This document shows, in pieces, positions 11,645-23,300 of a DNA stretch of 64,000 bases. Origin of the DNA: Kalaharituber pfeilii (taxonomy: Eukaryota > Ascomycota > Pezizomycetes > Pezizales > Pezizaceae); NCBI GenBank assembly GCA_015179045.1, contig WHUZ01000033.1, forward strand, positions 124,001-188,000, given 5' to 3'. A model generated the notes under the pieces. The model did not search any database and was not told the origin of the DNA. It saw nothing but the letters and a program-made list of their open reading frames with translations. Made by a program: the position numbers and the translations under genes. Every line of letters starts with the position of its first letter. Within the stretch, counting starts at the first letter, position 1.

Positions 11645-13606
11645 CTAAATCCACCCACCCTCCATCTCCATTCCCATAATCCCAATCCCACTTGGCGCAA
11701 CTTCCACCGGCGCACTCCCCGGGTGTGACGACGGAGAAACGGTTTGCACCAATGTCTGATCTGAAGTCCCTGGGGTCCCTGTCACCCCTCTATATCCCAT
11801 CGTCCACGCCACCTCCACTGGCAAATTCGAATTCGAGATCGGCCTCGGCTTTCTTCCCTCCGGTGGTTGCTCCCTGAGCCTCACACCTTCCGGCCATCCA
11901 CCTACCTCCTCCTCTTGCTCATTGTGGTAGCGTCTCTGATTCTCGCCAACCCACCCATCCTCTACCACTATAGGATCAGCATCCCCTCCGATTCTCCCTC
12001 CGCTCACTATGTTCGTAGCATGAAGACAGTTTACAACCCCACTGCTCCCCCTCTTAATATCCATCGAAATCGGCCTATCCATGATTTGCTCCCAGGTATA
12101 CTGGGACACCGCCCCCTCCCCACTCATCAACGCGGAGTGGATCCTCGACCCGCTCGCACTCTCCCTCTTCAAGTCCTCCGACTTCTCAATCTTTCTCACA
12201 GTCCTCCTTTTCGTGTGCACATTATCAGGAACAATCGTTTCCTCACCTCCAGAAAGTTCGATCAAATTCACGCTCGACTCCTCTTGGTGCGTAGGTATCA
12301 CACTATGGTGCTTTGAGCTCCTGTGAGAATTACCGTGGTGGCTGCTACCACCATTGTTATGATGCCTCTTTGATTTTCGAGTTGAAGGCGGCGGAGCAGC
12401 GACAACCAGCTCCTCCTCATCTTCTTGTCCGCGATCAGCTTCATCGGAGTTATGTTTCGATGAAGGCGTGACCGCTGCAGTAGCGACATTCTCGTTCTGC
12501 AACTCAGCTGACGCAGGGCGCACAGTGACTGACAGGCCCCCCTTTCTGCCCCCAGTGCGAATAGTACTGGTATATCCGGAACCACTACTACTATCCATAT
12601 CCACCTGAATGGAGATCCTCGCGCCGCCTCCGCACCCATTTCCGCCCTTGCCAGATGTGGTAATGCGGATGCTGTCTCGATGCTGAATCTCAATGGTAGC
12701 GTGGTGGCTAGAAGGGTATTTTAGGCGGAGTAAAGTGCTGGAAGGTGTACATTTTGCGTTAGCGCCAGTCTTCTCACTTGTATGTTTTTCAGCTACAGTA
12801 TTCCCTGTTGCGGCATCATCTCGGTTCTCAACAGTCACTGCCTGTGTTTTCGCTGGTGCCTTGGGTATTGGTGTCGGAGTGCAACTTTCTCGATTCTCAT
12901 CTGGCACCGCCTCTTTGGTTTCCTCCTCCACAATGATAGTTGGAGCAGGGGATGGATTAACGTAATTCTGTGCCTTCATACTTCTACCATTCGCATCCAC
13001 CTCCCCATTGACAATCGGCAGGGCCTTAGTCTCCTGCTTCCCAGATGCTGGTTCTGGAGTTGGTATCCCCGTAAAATACGCGTCCTCACCATTCTCTGCC
13101 GTGGGGGGCCTATACACGGAGGCGCTTCTCGACAACTCCACATTCTCCAGCTCGCTCGCCGATAGGATCTTCTGTGGAGTTTCTTGCTCTGCATGGACGA
13201 GACTCCGCAATGACGCTACGGTTGCCTTCTTCCTATTTAGTGGCGGAGAGCCAGGACTCCCGATCCTGCTATCAATTGCTAGTATCGAGTGGCTGTAGTA
13301 CTCTTCCCTGCTTTTAGGCGAGATCGCAGGCGAGATTTTAGCTGGGTTGAGCAGGACCCCTCCGCTACCCCAGCTTTCAATTACGGTACCGCCGCCGACA
13401 CCACTGCCGCTGCGACCTTGTCTCCAACGTGGCATGACTAAAGGTGTTTCAGGTCGAGAGGACGTTGGACTGTCTGTCTGATCCAAACGATGCGACACCG
13501 TCATGCTGTGCTTAGGTGTTGGTGAATTTAGGCTCCGGAACGCACTCGGACCACGCGGCAAAGGGGACAAAAGGGCATCCCGGTGAGGTGGGTTTGTAGC
13601 AAGCAT
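11645..13606 (-). CDS. Large low-complexity protein of unknown function, 653 aa
   Basis: A single uninterrupted frame starts at ATG 13606 and ends TAG at 11645. The N-terminal third is rich in Ser, Pro and Gly with SP/TP sites (SPTSSRPETP, PAKISPAISPKSREE). The middle is Glu/Ala-rich. Residues about 310-360 are Gly-rich (GKGGNGCGGGARISIQVD), followed by His/Ser-rich and charged segments (KSKRHHNNGGSSHHG) and a segment with an EQIMDRPISMD motif. No catalytic domain, signal peptide or membrane segment is visible. The many proline-directed sites suggest a disordered, phosphorylated regulatory or scaffold protein, which is inference. Overlapping frames on the plus strand are shadows. A small upstream exon cannot be excluded. 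Confidence 0.8.
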   Translation of the reverse strand: MLATNPPHRDALLSPLPRGPSAFRSLNSPTPKHSMTVSHRLDQTDSPTSSRPETPLVMPRWRQGRSGSGVGGGTVIESWGSGGVLLNPAKISPAISPKSREEYYSHSILAIDSRIGSPGSPPLNRKKATVASLRSLVHAEQETPQKILSASELENVELSRSASVYRPPTAENGEDAYFTGIPTPEPASGKQETKALPIVNGEVDANGRSMKAQNYVNPSPAPTIIVEEETKEAVPDENRESCTPTPIPKAPAKTQAVTVENRDDAATGNTVAEKHTSEKTGANAKCTPSSTLLRLKYPSSHHATIEIQHRDSIRITTSGKGGNGCGGGARISIQVDMDSSSGSGYTSTIRTGGRKGGLSVTVRPASAELQNENVATAAVTPSSKHNSDEADRGQEDEEELVVAAPPPSTRKSKRHHNNGGSSHHGNSHRSSKHHSVIPTHQEESSVNLIELSGGEETIVPDNVHTKRRTVRKIEKSEDLKRESASGSRIHSALMSGEGAVSQYTWEQIMDRPISMDIKRGSSGVVNCLHATNIVSGGRIGGDADPIVVEDGWVGENQRRYHNEQEEEVGGWPEGVRLREQPPEGRKPRPISNSNLPVEVAWTMGYRGVTGTPGTSDQTLVQTVSPSSHPGSAPVEVAPSGIGIMGMEMEGGWI

Positions 13607-16600
13607 TGATCAGTAGACCTGCTCCCTGGCCACTGGGGAAGTTTAGAGAATGTTTACGGCCGCGGCTTGCGCGTGGTGCGCTGGATCCTAGGATAAACAA
13701 TGAGACGTGTTGTGCAGCGCTGGATAAAGCTGTATAAGGATTGTTTATCAGGGATACACTCCCAAAGCGGAAAGCGAGCTTGGATGAGGTTTCCTGATAA
13801 CGGTTTCCACCTGAGCAGATATAGCTGTTCCCCGTGCAGACGAAAGGATACTCGAGAGCCCACACCACTTCACAAGTGGTATGATTGCGGTGCGTTCACT
13901 CCTCTCAAGGTATTTTTTTTTAAAAAAAGAAGGATTGTTCCTTCTTTTTTCTTCCCGTGTGTCGAATGCTAAGGGCCCCGACAAACATCCAGCGGCGAGT
14001 GGACCGGCGGTGATAGTATCACGCAGTAGCCAGCGCTTCCTTGCGTAGAACGGAAGTGAGTGTGAATGAGCCAATGGGGCAGTCCTGCTGCTGCAACGCA
14101 GAACCAATCACTGGGGACAGCCGGCGATGACACACGGAGGGCGATAGTAAAGTGAGACCTCTGCTAAAAGAGAGCTACCAATCATGCCGGACTCAAGATG
14201 TGTAGCAAATGAGGATTGCGGCCAAGGGTCCACATGGCGACTTGTGAGAAGTGAGAGGCTTCCGCTCGTCGGGGGATGGAACGAATAGTGGTGCAGGGGC
14301 AAATGGTTTGGGAGGTAGCCAGCGGGGCGACATGTCGCTCAATGCGAGAAAAGCTCGACGCACCGCGATGTCTCATCGTCAGGACTCGGGTCCGTTGGCT
14401 TGTAACATCTAGAGTAGAGCACTGCTTTGGTGGGACGACATGCCTGGATTGCCTTCTTTCCGTTCCACTCCGTTGCAGGGGCCGAAGCTGGGCGCATGCT
14501 GCACCGCTTATGCCGCTTATGCAGGCGTGGGAGCTCGAACATCATTTTGGGCTCGCTTGACAGGTACGTGTTTGCTTTCCGGATGGCTATTTGACATAGC
14601 TGGATGTTTTGGGTGCTTCATATTGACCGAATATAGAAGCATGCCATTACACGTAGGATAGCCACGAAATCACGATCGCCCACCTCCTTAACAACTTTTG
14701 TATGCAACGCTACCCCATCACATAAATCTCTTGAACTAATTTGTCCAGTGGTGATTTGTCGTATCCATTCATGATCAGTCTCTAACTTGGTGCTCGCTCC
14801 AATAGATACAGCAGCAGGGCGATAAGGAAATGCTCGGGCCAGATGTTAACGAAATATATGAATAGCCCAGAATCCTCAAAGCACTGTGTAGACTACCTTT
14901 GCTTAAATTATATCGAATTAGCAGCATGTCAACATAAGAACGCCTTCTGTTGAGTAGTCCTTTGCGGTTGCCTTGCTCGATAATGGAATGTGTTATCGTT
15001 CATAGCCGAATTGGGAATGCCAATCCTCTGATTTTGCCTGAATGCAGTTAATATTCCACGTGAATACACTCATGTAAAGTGAAGAAGTACCCCTCATAAA
15101 TTTGACAGCTGCAGGCCTCTGCCGTGCAGCTTTCTGCAAAGCTACTTGTGTAGTGGAGCTGTCGTGTAGAAAAGGCAGCGAATGCGAAAGATACCAGTAC
15201 ATCTTTCATTGAGGTGAAAAAATTCCACGAGAAACAATCTCTGGCTAAAGACCGGTACTGTAGACCTAGCAGTGTCGTAGTAGTTGCGGTTGGCAGTTCC
15301 GGTTGGTATCATTGAAAATGCAGGATGGTTAAATAGCCTTCTTTCTTATTGCGTTTATCTGCAGGCCAATGTGATGCTTTGGGGAAAAGAAAAAGAAAAG
15401 AGAAACAAAAGAAAAATTGAGACAAACGCCCCCCCAGTCGCATTGTGAAGTTTCCAACGTCGAACCTGCACTGGTACGTCAGGAACCCCATTATAGGCAC
15501 CTCATACATGCAGAGTCTAATTCAGGAAGAGCACCTGACTGGCGTTGTTCAAATAATCTCCCGCCAACCTGAAATGTCATCAATCACCAGCGTTTTCAGA
15601 CTGATTCATATGTTGAGTAACATGTATGTTGTTGGTCTCAATAATAGTGACTTGCTTGCTTGAACGATCAAAACCGCATAGAAACAGCTACAGGAGTTAG
15701 GTATCCCTCTTGACTTGGCCACGCTCTGAATTGTTATATTGGCCAGAACCATTGATGTTCCTGTGTTATTGAAGCTATCCCTATTCACATGAGCCATCGA
15801 GACTAAACCCTACCCTATAGTGTCAAACGTTAGCATGGTCTGAGATTCAAGATTTGGATTTACGGAGGGTTGGGTTAACCACTTGTTCTCCGTCCCCGTG
15901 CGTCTTCAACATTGGACCTTTAAAAGCTAGTGAGAGTACCGTACGAGTACTCCACCTTGTACATCATGTACATCATGTATATGGCCGGTATATACCGTTT
16001 CTGTTGAACTAACTTCTTGTCCGTTTCTAGGGCCTATTTTGCATTTTCTTGACAAGGCTATCACTACTTGAAATCACCCGTTGATGCGGGGGCGTGCTAG
16101 CTTGAAGGGGAGCATTGATTGGGTTCGAGAACAAGGCATTGATGGTTTTGCGGTGGGGTTCGATATTCGGGCCTGTTCAGAATTGAGCCGGGGATTATTC
16201 ATCGTTCAGGAGGCGTTGTGGCTTTTAGTTGGGCCTAGTCTTCAATCCCGTTGGGGCGCAGTCGCGCAGCTTAGCAGCACTTCGGGTAACTGTGAGGATA
16301 CTGCAACCGGACTATTCGGGTGGTCTCGTGTCATTTGGGCCGCCATACTTCAGCAAGGTTACGTCACACAGCGGCTCGAGATTGCCGCACAGCTGCATGT
16401 ACCCACTCACATGTACTGTACTCTGCCTGATCTACTCGTCACATATAGCACCTTGTTTTTGAGAGTTGGATTGGATGTTCGACGTCTAAACCTCATTACT
16501 AGACACTAATATCGATAAGCATAAAGTAGATTATTACGATATGATATGATATGATAGAGAGGAGGCTTCGAAGGAAATGAAAGAGACGAAAGCAGGGCAT

Positions 16601-16747
16601 ATTATATATATACAATCAGGGGCACCTCTATCAAGACTGATGCAGCGTGTGAGTCCCCAGCAGAAATCCATAGTAGAACTTTCTCATCATCGTTGCATGG
16701 CTTAGTAGCTTAGTTATTTCCAAACAATTTCCAACTATATAGTAAGG
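13607..16747. other. 3.1-kb stretch without a convincing gene
   Basis: Several open frames of 60-140 codons occur on both strands but overlap and show no domains. 13910-13927 is a T run followed by an A run, and 16530-16552 is an ATGAT-type pentamer repeat. Nothing resembling a tRNA or a complete transposon was seen. Confidence 0.4.
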
Positions 16748-17643
16748 TTATCGCTTTGCCACCATCCAGCCGAGATAGCCCATTGCTGCTATTGAAAATA
16801 CTGTAACCACGTGCACTTTATCCATCAAAATTTTCGATTGTTGTGTGACTTGCAGAGCGTTATAACCCACTGGTACTGTTCCAGTATCCTCGTCAACAAC
16901 ATAATGGCGGGAAAATACTAAAGGATTCAAGGTTAGCCTGCATGTCTGTTAGAATAACAAGGGGTTTGTACGGGGAGCTTACAATCGTTCTGTATCCAGA
17001 GCACCTTATTAAAAGCTCGGAGCACCCCAGCTTTGGTATCATCATCCAAATCTGGGTGCTTTACTACAGTATCCACTAAGATGTCCTCAACATAGCCAAG
17101 CAATATGGACATGTGAATAAGCTCCACCCTCAAACCAGGCTTCTTAGCACTAAGCATTTGCAGTGTACCATGTTAACGTTAATAGTCCAATATCCAGAGC
17201 TTGCAGCATCATTATTTGAGTCAAAACACTTACCGATGCTGAAATCCAACTTGGCCTGTGTGCATCACAGCCACCTTATCCAGATATTCCCAATCCTTTT
17301 CGTTGTCATATCCCATCTCTACTAGCCTTGCCAGATACCTCTTGAGGAAGTCCTTCCTGAACTTGATTTGTTCATCGTCGGCACTCAGGTCGATTACTGT
17401 TCGATGCTTCTCGTCCATAGCTCCAGTGAATCCTGTCCCTCGGGGCACAAAGGCCTTTGCCGTGATATCATATGATAGCAGTTTGACGTAAACAGCATCA
17501 ACGACAGCTGGAATGAGCGGTTTCACGATGGGAGCAGCAGCGTGCAAATAAGCAACGTCACTGGATTTGAAATCTAGGAAGGAGGTGACATAGGCTATTC
17601 GACTAGGGAGATGCGATAGTGATGAGGGAGCGATTTTCTGCAT
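16748..17643 (-). CDS. Tail-anchored protoglobin-family haem protein (three exons)
   Basis: Exons 17643-17234, 17149-16983 and 16917-16748 give 248 aa. Introns of 84 and 65 bp start GTAAGT and GTAAGC, end GCTTAG and CTTTAG, and splicing restores GFQHR|AKKPGLRVELIHM and IQND|LFSRHYVVD. The order of motifs fits fungal protoglobin-domain proteins (globin-coupled-sensor fold): SDVAYLHAAAPIVKPLIPAVVDAVY, KFRKDFLKRYLARLVEMGY, WEYLDKVAVMHTG and LRAFNKVLWIQND. The His in MHTG (about residue 130) is the likely proximal haem ligand, by analogy with the family. The last 22 residues (VHVVTVFSIAAMGYLGWMVAKR) form one hydrophobic segment ending in basic residues, typical of a tail anchor to an intracellular membrane. 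Such proteins bind haem and gas ligands; the physiological role in fungi is not established. No linked signalling domain. Confidence 0.92.
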
Positions 17644-18777
17644 GGTGAATATTTGAAGAGTATGGATTGAGGTAAGTGGTAATGTAGCGTTGTTCGTTTG
17701 CGCTTCAGATATTAATATGCTGCCGCTGTTTGTGCGAACGAAAAGTAATTGAAAGATGTTATCGGTGATCTTGAAGCTACGAACTCAGGTCTAGAAATGT
17801 CTTTATATAGACGTCAGTGTCCTAAAGACGGGCCAGTCCAGTCCTGAGCCATGAACCGATATCGTTCCATGCTAAGCGTTAGTCCCAACTGCCGGTACCG
17901 ATCTAGACCGGGTGGTCCGGAGGTATCCGAATCGGACCAGTTTGCCTTCGGCCCAATACATACTGCTGTGTTGCATATTTGATAAATTATTATCCCAAAA
18001 CGGGCAGAAAATAAGGCTGACGACAGGATATCCAGGATAACCTTTGCGAGTGCCGAGCTCTGATCCAATATCAAGTCGTTCGATTTGCGCATGGCTAAGC
18101 CCAGTGGTTAAGTAATGAAAAAAAGTTTTGCACGTTAGTCGGCATCAAACCACGCGAGCGGTTCCTGGATGCCAAGTATTTCTGACATTCCGAGTTGGTT
18201 TTCTCCGCGGAGACGTTTCTCCGGGAGCGTAAAGGTTTAATATTCTCGGTCGTCCGATTTATAAGCGAAGAAGGTTCGGAGTCTGGATGTTTGTGGTTGC
18301 GTATTGAAAACGGAATGCGGATGATTGGTTGCCATGTACAATACAGTATGTGCCGAGTTTCTCTGCTTGTTACATGATCATCACGCGATAAATGACAAAA
18401 AGGTCCTCGATACTTAACCGAAAGTGACACAAGGTGCGGAGTAGTCTCGTGCTACATACATAGACACAAGGAAACTGGGCAGCAAATAGCACCGTAATTC
18501 GTACTCTGAACTGGGTGCTAGCGAATCGAAAGCTATTGCACAATAATGCGACATTAGGCGATTGGCTAAGATGCTTGAGTATTATGCTAAAGTACAGATT
18601 TGTGTACTATGATAAGCGTTGGTTTGATCTGCGCCGGTACTGGGACAAGTGGTACATACATATGTGCAGTTCGTATCTGCTAAGGTAACCAGACTACTGC
18701 TAAGGCAGCTAGGGGGAAATCAAATTACGGAATAGTGGGGTACAAGTTCTGCTCCACAAAGTGACGACTGTAAAACT

Positions 18778-19283
18778 CCCCGCGAATAAGATACGGTCTT
18801 ACTCACGGACCGGCAGGGAAGCGAGGCTGCATTACTAGGATCTTATTGACGAAGTATGGTCTTATTCACGAGATATGGTCTTATGAGGAAGGAAAATAGC
18901 TTTACAACTGCCTTGTTAAAGCGAACAGCTGCAAGAGGATTACATGGTATTAATAAACAAAAAAACAAAAGCTTTACAGCTCAGTATGTGTACATGCAGC
19001 AGCATATCGACTACCTCACCAAGAGCCTCCGTATCCCAGCCAGGACATGATTCTGCATCACTCTCCAAGGCGCAATCAAGTATCTGCCAATCGGCTGCGA
19101 TAGATGCAATAGCAGCCTCGAGACTGATGCAATAGTAAATCTCGTCTGTGCACGAGAACATGAACAGCATCAGCTGGCCGCGGCCAGCAGTAAATCAGCC
19201 TGTCAGTAGTAGGGTCTTATACACAGAGTATGGTCTTATTCACGGGTATGGTCCTACTAACGAGTAGGGTCTTATTCGCGGGG
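18778..19283. mobile_element. 506-bp non-autonomous TIR element with subterminal repeats
   Basis: CCCCGCGAATAAGA at 18778-18791 is repeated exactly in inverse at 19270-19283. Next to each end lie about four copies of a degenerate 18-20-bp motif of the form TATGGTCTTATTCACGAG, in the same orientation at both ends: left near 18790, 18837, 18856 and 18876; right near 19210, 19230, 19246 and 19265. The outermost right copy runs into the terminal repeat. The roughly 320-bp core has no transposase. Clear target-site duplications were not found, so the superfamily is open. A related inverted stretch lies at 33389-33415. Confidence 0.65.
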
Positions 19284-19744
19284 TTGCACCGTACTGTACT
19301 GCTGCAAGGTGTGGAGTGCCGAGGCTTCCACTCTCAGCCAGACTATCATACGGTGACACACATCCTAACTTGCCGTTACATCTTGTCACAGCTGATTGGT
19401 CGCGTGCCCAGACCAGTCTATTGCTCAATTTGGGCAGGCAAGCCAAAACGGGGTGTCGTGATGGAAGCCGCACTTCGTGATAGATCAAAGTGTTCTTCTA
19501 GTGGTTGCATATTTTGGCCAGCAATGCTCCGTATGAAGTGTATTGTACGGAGCTGTGATAATCTCTGAAGCGAGGCCATTCATGAGCAGCGACAATATTG
19601 GCTTAGCTCGGGGTTATTGCTTGACGTTAATTACTAGAGTATCGAAATAAACCACGGAGTGCCCTCCATGTATAGTCTTGGACGTCTCCACGTACTCAAT
19701 CTAGTTACCTGTGATCTCGTGAGCCTGGGTATGAGGCCAGAGGA

Positions 19745-20039
19745 GAGTACTGCTCAATTTTATTTATTTTTTTTTTTTTTAAAAAATTAAGCCCTCATAG
19801 CCCGGAGACAGGCTAAAAGAAAATTCCTACGTACATGGCCTCACCGCGCCGTTGACCCCCATTCTCCTGCCTTCTAGAACTTGACCCTGGAAAAGAAATT
19901 CTCTAAAATATCATACTTCTCTCCATTCTCCGCCTTTCTCTTCCAATTCCTTTCCATGTCGCCCCACTTCTCAAAGCCTTCTGGACGGTTCTTCTGGTTT
20001 CTGCATTGGAAAGCGAGGTGCTCCCGAGTACTGCTCAAT
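19745..20039 (-). mobile_element. 5'-truncated LINE copy flanked by 14-bp target-site duplication
   Basis: GAGTACTGCTCAAT occurs at 19745-19758 and again at 20026-20039. The 267 bp between them start with T/A-rich sequence including a 16-nt T run, that is, a poly(A)-like tail on the minus strand. Read on the minus strand, the insert begins in a protein reading EHLAFQCRNQKNRPEGFEKW, continues about 30 residues and stops at TAG near 19878, followed by about 90 bp of 3'UTR. H-x4-C followed by a Trp- and Arg-containing helix matches the end of the C-terminal CCHC knuckle of LINE polyproteins, so this is best read as a truncated LINE. A processed copy of a host mRNA is the alternative. The 3' end differs from the families found at 38-63 kb. 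Confidence 0.8.
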
Positions 20040-20264
20040 GGGCCCGCCATTCGACTTGGAATGCACAAATTCAGTGCCAAGGTTGTACCCAACCTACAAA
20101 CGCCTGGGGACGAGGCTAGTACCCAACACAGTCTCCAGGCCCAACAAGTATAGCTGCTGCACTGGAGGAGGGGGTCTTGATTTCACTATCGAAGCTGCAC
20201 TTCGCGCTGTTCCTCTTCTCATCCACTCGCTTCTTCATCCCCGCAAAACAGGAAACAGAGGAAG

Positions 20265-20335
20265 GTATGTACCACATTATCATCCAAATTGACCACCAAT
20301 CACCAATACACTGACCGCTACGCAATTTGTTGTAG
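20265..20335 (+). other. Intron in the 5'UTR of the following gene
   Basis: GTATGT at 20265, CTGAC at 20311-20315 and TTGTAG ending at 20335 form a canonical 71-bp fungal intron. It ends 23 nt before the ATG at 20359. It supports transcription from upstream of about 20260 and the chosen start. Confidence 0.7.
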
Positions 20336-20358
20336 CTGAAGACACCCGCCCTTCTGAG

Positions 20359-23300
20359 ATGGCCAGGACACGCAAGGTCAAAAGAAGAAACCCAGGGGAA
20401 ACACCTCCATCAAGACAGGCATCCGCAACACACACGCCTTCTGACTTTACGAATGCAAGAGAGGCACCTCCTCAATGTCATCTTCAGACTTCAGCTGCAA
20501 ACTTTAGGCAATGCCTTGGGCCCTACAGCAGTATGTTAAGCCCAGCATTGTCTCAGGACCTGCTTCAGTCCATGGCACCTGTTTCTTCCATGGAATCAAT
20601 TACACAGCTGGTTACAGGCGAAGACGTGTTACGGTTACCGGAGCCCATTGTGAATCAAGGAAAGCTTGACAATAACCCGCCTTTCGTGGAGTATAGCATG
20701 GGAAATGGAGAAAGTTGGGTTGACATTGTCAGCTTCTTCCCGACAGAGCCTCAGGACCTGGACTTATTCGAACCTAGAGACAATAAAGTTAGGCGTCAAC
20801 TTCTACAATCAAAGAAGAGGAACTACCGAGATTCCTCTTCCTCGATCAGGCCGTTTGCAGATAAAGTGAATTCAACGATTGCAACGGAGAATGAGCCAAT
20901 GGCCTCCTCACGCTTACATGTACTGAATAGACTTCTGAAAGAGACTTCACTGAGTAAAATGAACCTACCACCAATTGAGATCAAACACCAAAATAGATCG
21001 GATGGGACAGGTCCAAAGAAGCCGGAGCTTAGACGAGTCCCAGAGAGTCGTGCCACCTTGACTAGCGGCAGTGTGGATCCTGAGTTCAAGCAACAGGCTG
21101 AGAAGGCTGCTAACTCAGTGAATCGTGTGTTCAACTTTGAGAAAATATCACAGCTTTATAACCACTACAAAAATACGGTAGATGAGACCTACATGTGGAG
21201 TGGACCTAGGCCCCAGATTCAGAAGCCGGCAAAGTTGGCAAATATCATGTGTGGACTACCATGGAGAGATGTAGTCAACTATCTGGAGGCCCCAGCGGTT
21301 GGTGGGAGACCAAAACTACCAATTACTTTGAAGCTCACTTCTGCGGGAAATATCAAGCGTATAAAATACATTTCATCGGATTTGTTAATGCAATTGGGGA
21401 GCCCCGAGGCCACCTTTTTTGGGCAATATAGAGGAGGAACTACCGGTCTTTTGGCAGAACTTGGATTTATTCCGGCCAAGTACAAGCTCGCAGCAATACC
21501 TGCTAACATAGTGCCCGGTCTCACCTCAGATGATGAGTTGGTGGTTGACCGGACTAGTCTCAATGGCCTTGTAATGATTGAGTATTGTGACGGAGTTGCA
21601 GCCAGTGCAGGAACTAATACCTCAAGACCCGGAACGCATCCTTCCATCAAAAGAAGAGGTGTGATGCAGCTTAAAGGCTATCCATCCTGGTTAGATTTCC
21701 TCACAACTTTTTTCTACGTCGATCCTCAGCAATATTGGCGCGGTGAAGGAACCACTGTCTTGGAGTCCGCGGCAGGAAGCATCCCATCACGCCTTCACCT
21801 TCCTCACAAAATGGCCAGGATGCATGCAGGCGCTTCCTTAGATATACAAGGGAGTTGTGAAATGCAACTGTCCGCTAAGCAGGCCCGCCGCTGCAAAGAT
21901 ATCCGGGAAGTGATCCTCTACAATGAACGTACAAACCCCCTCAATTCGGTCCTGCCGAGTCTTGTTCCTAAAGAGAACTTGCCACAAGATTTTATATCGC
22001 TTGTTGTTGCCATTCCATTGAATGAGGGACGGTACCAATGTGAACTGGAGCGAGTGCAAACCTTACGCATGGGACAAGAATCGATGTCTTACCCTGAATC
22101 AGGAAAATGGTTGCTGCTTAGCGGTTCGCTGAGAAACATTCGTTGGATAAGGAGCTCTGCCAAAAATATCTTCAAGCTAAATAAAGCTTCCGAGAAGGCC
22201 GATGTTATTGAGGCTGGTGGTATTGATCAGAGAATGGTTCTCGAATATTCAAGAAAACTTCACACCGATATACTGGCCGATATGGTGCAGAGAAAAGATT
22301 CATCAGTGTTAAAAAAGGGCAATAGCAAATCTGAAACTAGCTTTCCAAAACACTGTCGAGACCTAAATGAGGATCAACATGCTCAGGCTTTAGAGAAACT
22401 ACATAAGGAACACCTAGAAATAGAGGCAGCAGTTGAGGAACGGATGGATAGAGTATTTGGTGAAGCGAGCGAGTGGGACCAAATTGCTATTGACTGGGTG
22501 AAAGAAGATTTCCTGGATAATCCTACTAGAGGTTATCAGAGAAATCTTGTCCGTCAGCAAGTGCTCCAAGAGAGATTAGACCAACGGAACCAGTTTAGGC
22601 AAAAAGGTTCGGATGACAACACGACCGCACCTGAAAGTCCAGCTGCAGAGGGTGTGGATGGTGGGAATGGAGAAACCTACTTAGTGATGTATCATTGTGG
22701 CATTGCGTCCACAAGCCTTTATGACAGGTTTGCCAAGATGTTATCAAGGAATGATCAAAGATCAAGTTTTAGCACATCAAGGCTCTCTTCATCCCTTTTA
22801 CAAGACAACCAATTTCCATTGCTTCCTTCGAGCTATGGCGAGTCTGTCAGCCTCAAGATCACTGATGACAGTCCAGTCCCTGTTACTATTCAGGCTACCG
22901 AGGAAAATGCAGAGCGAGCCTTCATAGGCGACCCATCCGACACCTGGTCCATGTTGGGTGGCGTGAGGAATATATTCCTCCCGGACGAAAGTGACGCCAA
23001 TCCTTATGTGCCAGAGTTTATTGTGGTGCTGGCATTGGTCGAGAATCACGGACAAGAAAAGTCTGGATATGGCAAAGCTGACTGCAACTCACATGGTGAT
23101 GGTGAGAAAAATGAAAAACGGGTGAGCGCCGATGCTATTGAACTTGCTAAACCAAGCGGTGCTAAGGGTGATCAGAATCCGGACCTATATAGGAGGGATG
23201 CGAGTAGCGGGAATGGTAGAGGAATTCCGAAACTTGATTCTTCCCAAGTTATGCAACAAAGGGGAGAAGAAGGCAGTCGTATGCAAATCGAGCCAGAAGA

